Origin: JAENVT01 sp031412355
GTDB taxonomy: Bacteria; Actinomycetota; Acidimicrobiia; Acidimicrobiales; Ilumatobacteraceae
Direction of reading: 5' to 3'
Length of the DNA stretch: 10,897 nucleotides
NCBI GenBank assembly: GCA_031412355.1
Contig: JANOCR010000210.1
Coordinates: 1 to 10,897 of the forward strand
Shown here piece after piece: positions 1-5,691 of the stretch. Below the pieces are notes generated by a model. It had not been told where the DNA came from. It ran no database searches and worked only from the letters and a program-made list of their open reading frames with translations. Made by a program: the position numbers and the translations under genes. Positions within the stretch are counted from its first letter, which is position 1, and each line of letters opens with the position of its first letter.

Positions 1-577
1 CCCCCATCTCGGTCAACACATAGCCGGGACAGATGCAGTTGACCGTGATCCCGTATGGGCCGAGCTCTTTCGCGGCGACCTGCGTCAGCGAGATCACGGC
101 TGCTTTCGAGGCCGCGTAGTGAGCCTGGTTGGGCGCGCCGACCTTGCCGCCCATGCTGGCCATGTTGATGATGGAGCCCCGACCATTCGGGATCATCGCC
201 TTGGCCGCGACCTGGATGGTGACGAGCATGGCACGGACGTTGACGGCGAACGTGAGGTCCCAATCAGCGGGGCTGATCTCCATCAGCGGTGCCATCTTCA
301 AGATGCCCGCATTGTTGACCAGGATCTCCAAGCCTCCGAGGTCGTCGACCGCCCTGCTGACCACCTCGACAGTCGCCTCGGCATCGGCCAGATCGACTCC
401 ATAAACCTTGCCCTCGACTGCGTTGCCGGTTGCCGAAAGTCGCTCGATGTCGATGTCGAGCAGGGCAAGTTCGGCTCCCTCGCGCCTGAACGAAGCCGCG
501 ATCTCGGCGCCAATTCCACGGGCGGCGCCCGTGATCAGCGCACGCCGTCCGGCCAGTCGGCCATGGTTGGTCCCCAT
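1..577 (-). CDS. SDR family oxidoreductase, C-terminus cut by window edge
   Basis: This is a short-chain dehydrogenase/reductase that oxidises an alcohol or reduces a carbonyl with a nicotinamide cofactor in the cytosol; its substrate cannot be read from sequence. From the ATG at 577 the 192 visible residues hold the glycine-rich cofactor loop TGAARGIG (16-23), an aspartate ending beta-2 (D41, in LLDID) that favours NAD(H), NNAG (88-91), and a complete catalytic tetrad N113, S141, Y154, K158 (YAASK). The PG motif after the active site is present, and only about the last 50-60 residues should lie beyond base 1. It is the last of four minus-strand genes, 33 bp after the amidohydrolase, so it may act on a product of that pathway. 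It may also have its own promoter: TACACT lies 8 nt before the ATG and no Shine-Dalgarno sequence is visible. The family is certain, the reaction unknown. Confidence 0.93.
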   Translation of the reverse strand, partial: MGTNHGRLAGRRALITGAARGIGAEIAASFRREGAELALLDIDIERLSATGNAVEGKVYGVDLADAEATVEVVSRAVDDLGGLEILVNNAGILKMAPLMEISPADWDLTFAVNVRAMLVTIQVAAKAMIPNGRGSIINMASMGGKVGAPNQAHYAASKAAVISLTQVAAKELGPYGITVNCICPGYVLTEMG

Positions 578-585
578 GTTCTCGG

Positions 586-591
586 AGTGTA
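586..591 (-). promoter_or_regulatory. Putative -10 element of the SDR gene
   Basis: The minus strand reads TACACT, matching actinobacterial TAnnnT. It is followed by 8 nt and the ATG at 577, so a transcript would start at or almost at the start codon. No -35 box is evident. It lies in the 33-bp gap after the amidohydrolase, so it could be an internal promoter of a longer operon. Confidence 0.4.
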
Positions 592-610
592 GGGCAGAGA
601 TTCCTACGGC

Positions 611-1711
611 TCAGTCTCGATCGTGTGAACGCTCTGTTTCCAACGTCGATTCGGCGCGAACCATCACCCGATCGGACGGGCCGAAGGCGATTGCCTCGCG
701 GGTCGAGCAGGCGCGGACCGCAACCAGATCGTCGCTTGCGTCGAGCCCCATCGCAGTTCGGGAAGCCGTGCTGACCATGGTCAGGGCGTCGGCCGGCATG
801 ACGTGCGCCGCCATGACCATCAGCCCGGCGGTCTCGAGCGGGTCACCCCGGCCCAAAGGATTGAACGGGTCCTGCAGGTTGTCGGCTCCGGCGGCAACGT
901 TTACGCCGGCCGTACGGAGCGCCTTGACGGCGGTCACCGCTCGCGGCATCGAGACCTGACAGTCGCGCCCCTGCAGGAACAGATTCGTGTGGGGGAGTGC
1001 GATCACGCTGATCCCGGCCGCAGCGACCTTCTCGGCCACCTCGCGCTGCCGATACTCGGTCTGCAAGGCCAACGTCACGCAGTGACTCGCAGCCACGTGA
1101 TGCGCGAAGCCAGTGGCGACCACGCGTTCGGCCAGATCCTCCAACGCCAGCATCGACGCATTCAGCGTCTCGTCGGTGTGCAGGTCGACCGGCAGGCCGG
1201 CCTCTGCGGCCAGCATCAGGAAGTTGTCGTTGGCAGCCGCCGGGTCGGTCTCCAGATGTGGACAGCCGCCGATCACGTCGATCCCCATGTCGATCGCCTC
1301 GCTCAGAAGCGTGCGCTGGTCGGCGCCTTCGGGGCCGATCGATGGCCACGCGCACAGCGCGACCACTTGGATCTCGACGAGCCCGCGAAGCCGGGCGCGA
1401 ACGTCGATCAGCGCCTCGACCGAGGTCAGCCTGCCGGGCAGCGTGAGGTCGACGTGGGTGCGGATCGCCGTGCAGCCGTTCGCGGCCAGCAACCGCGCGG
1501 CGCGCTCGGCGCGCTCGGTCGTGTCGGCCAGCGTGATCGTGTTGCGAGCTCTGTCCATCGCCAAGATGGCGCCCATCAGGTCGCCGGTGGGGTTCTCGAC
1601 CCGCTCGGCCAAGAAGGCCTTGTCGAGGTGGGCGTGTGGCTCGGCGAATGCCGGCAGCAGGAGGTAGCCGTCGTCGGCCAAGGATTGTGCAGTAGGCGAG
1701 AGCGGGCTCAC
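611..1711 (-). CDS. Cytosine deaminase-like metal-dependent amidohydrolase
   Basis: This belongs to the amidohydrolase superfamily branch containing cytosine deaminase CodA and N-isopropylammelide amidohydrolase AtzC, which remove amino or alkylamino groups from N-heterocycles by metal-activated water. Visible metal and catalytic residues are EPHAHLD (H26, H28), HTDE (H178, E181), ASH (H210) and GADN (D277), which line up with CodA H61/H63, H214/E217, H246 and D313. CodA-like substrate-loop features (LQGR, DPFNPLG) also appear. The protein has 366 residues and reaches the first HxH after only 25, so the usual N-terminal beta-sandwich segment is missing; in-frame sequence upstream is short, meets a stop at 1808-1810 and does not restore it. 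The start is a GTG overlapping the monooxygenase stop (GTGA), implying translational coupling. N278 replaces the second Asp of CodA GHDD, so the substrate need not be cytosine. Family sure, substrate unknown. Confidence 0.9.
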   Translation of the reverse strand: MSPLSPTAQSLADDGYLLLPAFAEPHAHLDKAFLAERVENPTGDLMGAILAMDRARNTITLADTTERAERAARLLAANGCTAIRTHVDLTLPGRLTSVEALIDVRARLRGLVEIQVVALCAWPSIGPEGADQRTLLSEAIDMGIDVIGGCPHLETDPAAANDNFLMLAAEAGLPVDLHTDETLNASMLALEDLAERVVATGFAHHVAASHCVTLALQTEYRQREVAEKVAAAGISVIALPHTNLFLQGRDCQVSMPRAVTAVKALRTAGVNVAAGADNLQDPFNPLGRGDPLETAGLMVMAAHVMPADALTMVSTASRTAMGLDASDDLVAVRACSTREAIAFGPSDRVMVRAESTLETERSHDRD

Positions 1712-2898
1712 ACCAGGGGCGTGCCGGTGATCGGGCGGCGCTCGATCGGCTCGCCCAGGCGTGGGAACACTTCCTCGGCCACGAGGTGCATCTGCTCGGT
1801 CATCTCTTCACGGCTGAGCCCGGGGTAGTCGAGGAAGAAACAAATGTGCTTCAAGTCGAGCAGGTCTCGCCAGAACCCGATTGCATCGACCGCGTCGTCG
1901 ATCGATCCGACGATCTGAATCTTCTGCTCGTTGCTCTCCTCGACGGTGGGGCAGTGGTTGAACGCCACCTTGCTGCCGTCCGGGTTGCGGTAGCTGCTGA
2001 AACGGCCATATGGCGACAGGAACTTGTTGAACTCGTCCTGTCCGGGCCGGCCCTTCACCAACGCTGCTTCGCGTGTCTTGGCGATGTGGAGGTTCAGCAC
2101 CAGGCAGCGGTCTTCGCCGGGGCCGACAGACGTGCCGCACGATTCGCGGATCTCCGCGTAACGATCCCACTTCTGCTTCTGGCTGTCGGCGTTCTGCAAC
2201 CAGTACACCGCCTTGTGTCCGGCCTTCGGGACGTACTCGATGGTCTCGGGTGACGTGACGGGCTGGTATATGTCGACCTTGCGCAGTGGCCTCGGAATCA
2301 GGGTGAGATCGTTGACCATCGTGCCGCGATCGGGCACGTCGTCAGGTGGCAGCACTAGATGCTTGCCGCGGTAGTTGAACTGCTGCTGGTACCACGCCAG
2401 CTTGATGACCTCCATCGATTCCTCGAAGATCTCGCGGTTGATCCGGTCATGCTCGGCCGACATCGCGTTGTCGCCACTTGCCACCACCGTGCCCAGTGCC
2501 CACGCCTCGCGAGGCACCGTGCCGCGACCTACGCCGAACTCCATGCGCCCCCCGGTCAGGATGTCGGCGATCGCGAAGTCTTCGGCGAGTCGAAGCGGAT
2601 GCCACTGCGGCACCACGTTGAACATCTGCCCGAGGCGCAGGTCCTTGGTCAGCATGGCCAGGTGCTGCCCGAACAGAATGAGGTTGGGCAGCACCTCGTA
2701 GCCCTCGAATTGGAAATGGTGCTCGGTCAGCCACATCGTGTCGAAGCCGAGTTGATCGGCAGTCTTGGCCCACTCGACCAGGTTCTTGTAACACTCGATC
2801 ACCGAGTCGTTGTCGAAGCGCCGCGCCGTGGGGGCGACTGACGGATCGCCGGCGTCGGGCATCGGGACGGTACAGAAGAAGTTCGAGTCGACGCGCAT
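1708..2898 (-). CDS. Luciferase-like (LLM class) flavin-dependent monooxygenase
   Basis: This 396-residue protein is a bacterial luciferase-like TIM-barrel oxygenase, which uses reduced FMN or F420 and usually O2 to attack a small organic substrate. The sequence shows the strand-2 signature WLTEHHF (56-62), the flavin-pocket stretch HPLRLAED (100-107), and the family motif LTGGRMEFGVGRG (114-126). The EHHF form resembles FMN-dependent luciferase and alkanal monooxygenases more than F420 enzymes, but this does not settle the cofactor. There is no signal peptide, so it is cytosolic. The amidohydrolase overlaps its last 4 bases, so the two are almost certainly co-translated and probably act on one pathway. 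The gamma-glutamyltransferase-like gene lies 33 bp upstream. TACGAT sits 6 nt before the ATG, consistent with a leaderless start. A flavin reductase-like gene lies far off at the right end. The substrate is not predictable. Confidence 0.92.
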   Translation of the reverse strand: MRVDSNFFCTVPMPDAGDPSVAPTARRFDNDSVIECYKNLVEWAKTADQLGFDTMWLTEHHFQFEGYEVLPNLILFGQHLAMLTKDLRLGQMFNVVPQWHPLRLAEDFAIADILTGGRMEFGVGRGTVPREAWALGTVVASGDNAMSAEHDRINREIFEESMEVIKLAWYQQQFNYRGKHLVLPPDDVPDRGTMVNDLTLIPRPLRKVDIYQPVTSPETIEYVPKAGHKAVYWLQNADSQKQKWDRYAEIRESCGTSVGPGEDRCLVLNLHIAKTREAALVKGRPGQDEFNKFLSPYGRFSSYRNPDGSKVAFNHCPTVEESNEQKIQIVGSIDDAVDAIGFWRDLLDLKHICFFLDYPGLSREEMTEQMHLVAEEVFPRLGEPIERRPITGTPLV

Positions 2899-2904
2899 GC
2901 CCGA

Positions 2905-2910
2905 ATCGTA
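2905..2910 (-). promoter_or_regulatory. Putative -10 element of the LLM monooxygenase gene
   Basis: The minus strand reads TACGAT (TAnnnT), then 6 nt, then the ATG at 2898. This places the transcription start at or next to the start codon. No Shine-Dalgarno or clear -35 is visible. It would drive the monooxygenase-amidohydrolase pair from within the 33-bp gap after the GGT-like gene. Confidence 0.45.
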
Positions 2911-2931
2911 CTGTGATCTGAGGTCCTGGGC

Positions 2932-4503
2932 TCAGACGCCCGCGGCTGCGCCAACCATGGCGCGTGGGTCGGCGGCCCCGGCCCGGAAGCCATCGTTGTC
3001 GATGAGGATCGCATGCGCGTGCCCGAAGCTGCTGTCGTAGGGCGGTTGACCCTTGACTGTGTGCCCGCGGTCAGACAGAGCTGTCATCCAGTCGTCGGGT
3101 GCATGCCCTTCGACCGTCACTGTCGGCGCCTCACCACTGGTCCACGTGTCGAACCCGGTGGAAGGACCTTGCAATACCCATCGGGCGGCGTACACCGCGG
3201 CGGCGGGTGACTGGCCGTAGTGGAACAGGCGTGCTGCGAGTTGCAACAGGATCTGCGGTTGAGCGTCGCCGCCCATCGTGCCGAACACGGCTCGCAACGT
3301 GCCGTCGGCGGTGGCCATCGCCGGGCAGAGCGTGTGCGGCGGACGATGCCCTGGCTGGAACTCGGCTGCGTGGCCTTGACGCAGGTTGAACCCAAGCCCC
3401 CTGTTGTGCAGGTTGATCCCGGTGTTGGGTTCGATCAAGCCTGACCCGAATCCGGCGGCGTTGGACTGGATCAAGGACACGCCCATGCCGTTGCCATCGA
3501 TGGTGCACAGGTAGGTCGTGTCGCCGTCACGTGCTGGCGCCCAACGGTTGGACGCCTTCTCGGGATCGATCATGTCGAACCTGCCGGCGATCGACCGCAA
3601 CAGTTCGTCGCCGTCCGCGGTGTCGCTGAGCACATCCGGGCGATCGAATCCGGCAGCGGTGGCGGCCTCGATCAGCAGGTGGGCGAAGCGTACGTCGTTG
3701 GGATCTGCGGGAAGATCGAGGCGTCCCGCCAGTTCGGCGGCGCCAAGGGCGAGGTACCCCTGCGAGTTCGGCGGGATCGTCCACAGGTCGACGCCGAACG
3801 TGTTGACCCGCAACGGGGTCACCCATTCCGAGATCGGTTGGGCGAAGTCGTCGTCGCTGTAGAAGCCGGCTCCGAGCTCTTTCAGACCTGCGCCGAACTC
3901 GCCCTGATAGAACGCGTCGCGACCACGCTCGGTGATCTCGGTCAGGGCGCGCCACACGCCCGGCCGCACGACGCGGGCGCCCGGACGGGTCAGCTGGCTG
4001 ATCAACTCGGCCAGGTTCTCGCTGGCACCCTCGTCGGTCCGGGCCGCAGCGCCGACTAGCAGCGGGCTGGCCGGAAATCCTTGCAGCGCGAGATCGATCG
4101 CTGGCTGCAGCAGCACATCCAGGGGCAACGTGGCGAATCGCTCGTGCAGCGCAACCCATCCATCCACACAACCGGGAACGGTGACGACCCTGATGTCGTG
4201 GCGAAAGGGCATCTCGGTGCGACCCTCGGCACGAAGCGCGTCAGCATCGGCGCCGGCGCCTGCCCGCCCGGTCGAGTTGAGCGCGAAGACCTCGCCGTCG
4301 CGATGCACGAGGGCGAACAGGTCGCCGCCCATTCCGCACAGATGCGGCGCTGTGACGGCGATCGCCGCATTCGTGGCAATGGCCGCATCGACGGCATTGC
4401 CGCCCAGCACCAAGGCCCGCAGCCCGGCTTGCGTTGCCAGATGATCCGCGCTGGCCACCAGACCCTGCGGAGACCGGATGGAGTGGAATCGGGGCGTGGC
4501 CAT
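2932..4503 (-). CDS. Gamma-glutamyltransferase-family Ntn hydrolase, YwrD-like
   Basis: This 523-residue protein is a member of the gamma-glutamyltranspeptidase family, enzymes made as a precursor that cleaves itself at a threonine which then becomes the amide-cleaving nucleophile. The threonine pair DTTY (T329-T330) is the expected processing site, with T329 aligning with E. coli GGT T391; cleavage would give subunits of about 328 and 195 residues. N-terminal family features are present (GGNAVDAA 34-41, GMGGD 57-61, STGR with R80). The second-subunit motif is GTMGGDAQPQ (408-417), typical of YwrD-like proteins and not the GSPGG of classical GGT. There is no signal peptide, unlike periplasmic or secreted GGTs, so it is probably cytosolic. 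It heads the four-gene minus cluster, with TAGGTT 6 nt before its ATG. Hydrolysis of a gamma-glutamyl or acyl amide is likely; glutathione as substrate is doubtful. Confidence 0.9.
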   Translation of the reverse strand: MATPRFHSIRSPQGLVASADHLATQAGLRALVLGGNAVDAAIATNAAIAVTAPHLCGMGGDLFALVHRDGEVFALNSTGRAGAGADADALRAEGRTEMPFRHDIRVVTVPGCVDGWVALHERFATLPLDVLLQPAIDLALQGFPASPLLVGAAARTDEGASENLAELISQLTRPGARVVRPGVWRALTEITERGRDAFYQGEFGAGLKELGAGFYSDDDFAQPISEWVTPLRVNTFGVDLWTIPPNSQGYLALGAAELAGRLDLPADPNDVRFAHLLIEAATAAGFDRPDVLSDTADGDELLRSIAGRFDMIDPEKASNRWAPARDGDTTYLCTIDGNGMGVSLIQSNAAGFGSGLIEPNTGINLHNRGLGFNLRQGHAAEFQPGHRPPHTLCPAMATADGTLRAVFGTMGGDAQPQILLQLAARLFHYGQSPAAAVYAARWVLQGPSTGFDTWTSGEAPTVTVEGHAPDDWMTALSDRGHTVKGQPPYDSSFGHAHAILIDNDGFRAGAADPRAMVGAAAGV

Positions 4504-4509
4504 GACCGG

Positions 4510-4515
4510 AACCTA
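4510..4515 (-). promoter_or_regulatory. Putative -10 element of the GGT-like gene
   Basis: The minus strand reads TAGGTT, then 6 nt, then the ATG at 4503, a leaderless arrangement. Its first two bases, TA, are the same base pairs as the first TA of the opposing TACGCT hexamer at 4514-4519, so the two -10 elements are interlocked. Confidence 0.5.
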
Positions 4516-4519
4516 CGCT
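4514..4519 (+). promoter_or_regulatory. Putative -10 element of the small membrane protein gene
   Basis: The plus strand reads TACGCT, then 6 nt, then a GTG at 4526 in frame with the membrane protein. This hexamer is the main reason for choosing GTG 4526 over the upstream ATGs at 4502 and 4478. It shares its TA with the minus-strand -10 of the divergent gene. Confidence 0.4.
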
Positions 4520-4525
4520 GCCGCG

Positions 4526-4981
4526 GTGCAGCGGATTCTCATCGGGCGGGTGATTGCAACGGTCGGCGCCGTCATCGGCGTGGCGGGCACGTTTCTTCCG
4601 TGGCTGCGCTCGGGGGCGCGCCGGCGAAGCAGCTACGAGATCTTCTCACTCGTGGATCGTCTAGGTATCTCGCAGTCCAGTCTGGTTGGCTGGGGTGTCC
4701 GGATGTGGCCCATCGTGCCGTTCCTGTTGGCTTGCGCCGTGACACTTCAGTGGTTCCCCAGGAGATGGTTAACGGGCGCTGCCACCGTCGTGGCGACGGT
4801 TTATGCAGGTGGAGTTGCGGCCGCTGTCCAATTCGCGCCGTCGAACGTTCTGGTGGCCATCGAGCACGGCCCTCTCGTCACCCTGATCGGAGCCGCGGTT
4901 CTGGCGCTCGGCGCGGCTACGTGTGCCAGGTTCCGCGGGTCTGCAGAACCTGTCGAAGGACCAGGGGGCGGTCGGTCATGA
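4526..4981 (+). CDS. Conserved hypothetical four-helix membrane protein
   Basis: I do not recognise a functional family. From the GTG at 4526 the protein has 151 residues and four hydrophobic segments, roughly 4-26, 60-78, 82-102 and 115-134, so it is an inner-membrane protein with a short Gly/Pro-rich C-terminal tail. The first segment ends in FLPWLRSG followed by a basic ARRR patch and SYEIFSLVDRLG; this FLPW-then-polar-loop pattern recalls small uncharacterised actinobacterial membrane proteins. The hydrophobic pattern across four segments makes a chance reading frame unlikely even though the opposite strand is free for most of it. Other possible starts are ATG 4502 (159 residues, its ATG overlapping the GGT-like ATG in CATG) and ATG 4478 (167 residues, with a weak GGAG before it). 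Its last 65 bases overlap the end of the convergent phosphodiesterase gene. Confidence 0.72.
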   Translation: MQRILIGRVIATVGAVIGVAGTFLPWLRSGARRRSSYEIFSLVDRLGISQSSLVGWGVRMWPIVPFLLACAVTLQWFPRRWLTGAATVVATVYAGGVAAAVQFAPSNVLVAIEHGPLVTLIGAAVLALGAATCARFRGSAEPVEGPGGGRS

Positions 4982-5669
4982 TCCCGTCAACACCGAGGTC
5001 GAGCAATCGCTCGATCTCGGCTGCATCGTCGATCGTCCAGACATGCACCTGCAGACCAAGCCGGTGCGAGCGTTCCACAAAGGCCCCATTGACGACGTTC
5101 ACAGGGCCTTGCTTCACCGGCACCTGTGCGGCCAGACCCGGCGGGTTGCGAAGCAGGCCGAAGCGCAGCAGTGCCAGCTCGACCGGCCCCAGGGAGCTGC
5201 ACAACTGCTCGCCCAGTTGCTTGCGGAGCTTGCGCAAACGCGAGTCGCTGAACGCCGCAACGCAGACCCGTGGAAGCGAGTTGGTCCGTCGCAGCGACGC
5301 CACCAGCGCATCGACTGCGGCGTTGGACTTGCAGTCGATGTTGATCCGGGCTTGCGGCCACGCACCGAACAGATCCTCCAACAACGGGATCGGTGCCTTG
5401 CCGTCGACCAACGCTTTGGAGACCTCCGACCACGGCAGCTCGCTGATCTTGCCGGGGCGGCCGCAGGTGCGCTGCAAATCGTTGTCGTGGAAGGCCGCCA
5501 GCACACCGTCCGCAGTGACCTGCACGTCGGTCTCGAGGTAGCGATAGCCCAGATCGATGGCGTACTGAAAAGCCTCCATCGTGTTCTCCGGGACGTCGCT
5601 GGCACCGCCTCGATGTGCGAACGGCAATGGCCCGTCCCACTCCAGGAACGGATGACGAGGGGTAGGCAT
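4917..5669 (-). CDS. Glycerophosphodiester phosphodiesterase family protein
   Basis: This hydrolyses glycerophosphodiesters (for example deacylated phospholipid head groups) to glycerol-3-phosphate and an alcohol, using a divalent metal in a TIM barrel. The 250-residue protein shows the family signatures in order: AHRGG (H19, R20), PENT (27-30, metal ligand E28), ETDVQ (E46, D48), FHDND (general acid H61), NIDCKS (110-115), VWTIDD (210-215) and the C-terminal GVDGIMTDRP (226-235). The length is normal for a compact bacterial GDPD, and no signal peptide is present, so it is likely cytosolic. The ATG at 5669 is chosen because the HRGG motif normally lies 10-20 residues from the start; open sequence upstream is antisense to the aldehyde dehydrogenase. 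It is divergent from that gene and convergent with the membrane protein. The substrate range within GDPDs is unknown. Confidence 0.93.
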   Translation of the reverse strand: MPTPRHPFLEWDGPLPFAHRGGASDVPENTMEAFQYAIDLGYRYLETDVQVTADGVLAAFHDNDLQRTCGRPGKISELPWSEVSKALVDGKAPIPLLEDLFGAWPQARINIDCKSNAAVDALVASLRRTNSLPRVCVAAFSDSRLRKLRKQLGEQLCSSLGPVELALLRFGLLRNPPGLAAQVPVKQGPVNVVNGAFVERSHRLGLQVHVWTIDDAAEIERLLDLGVDGIMTDRPLVLRQVLQTRGTWHT

Positions 5670-5675
5670 GGGGCA

Positions 5676-5681
5676 AGTATC
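5676..5681 (-). promoter_or_regulatory. Possible -10 element of the GDPD gene
   Basis: The minus strand reads GATACT, a weaker -10 match (4 of 6 to TATAAT, first base not T), followed by 6 nt and the ATG at 5669. It overlaps the opposing TATCGT hexamer at 5678-5683 by four base pairs. No Shine-Dalgarno sequence precedes this ATG. Confidence 0.3.
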
Positions 5682-5683
5682 GT
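5678..5683 (+). promoter_or_regulatory. Possible -10 element of the aldehyde dehydrogenase gene
   Basis: The plus strand reads TATCGT (TAnnnT), then 8 nt, then ATG 5692. If used, the transcript would begin at or within 1-2 nt of this ATG, and the upstream ATG at 5668 could not be used from it. A competing signal is GAGGGG at 5657-5662, a Shine-Dalgarno-like site 5 nt before ATG 5668. Confidence 0.35.
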
Positions 5684-5691
5684 CGGTTGAC

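Noticed and set aside
611..2898. Bacterial luminescence or a complete Rut pyrimidine pathway
   Set aside because: The LLM protein has the EHHF motif, but no luxB, luxCDE or rutBCDE partner is visible; family resemblance alone does not support either pathway.
4081..5541. Long plus-strand open frame of 486 codons across the GGT-like, membrane protein and GDPD genes
   Set aside because: The predicted protein has no recognisable motif and is composed like a high-GC shadow frame, while all three overlapping genes carry clear motifs or membrane segments.
5657..5670. GAGGGG Shine-Dalgarno-like site before ATG 5668 as the aldehyde dehydrogenase start
   Set aside because: The added residues do not resemble the family N-terminus, and the bases also encode the GDPD start region. 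Not excluded, but ATG 5692 is preferred.
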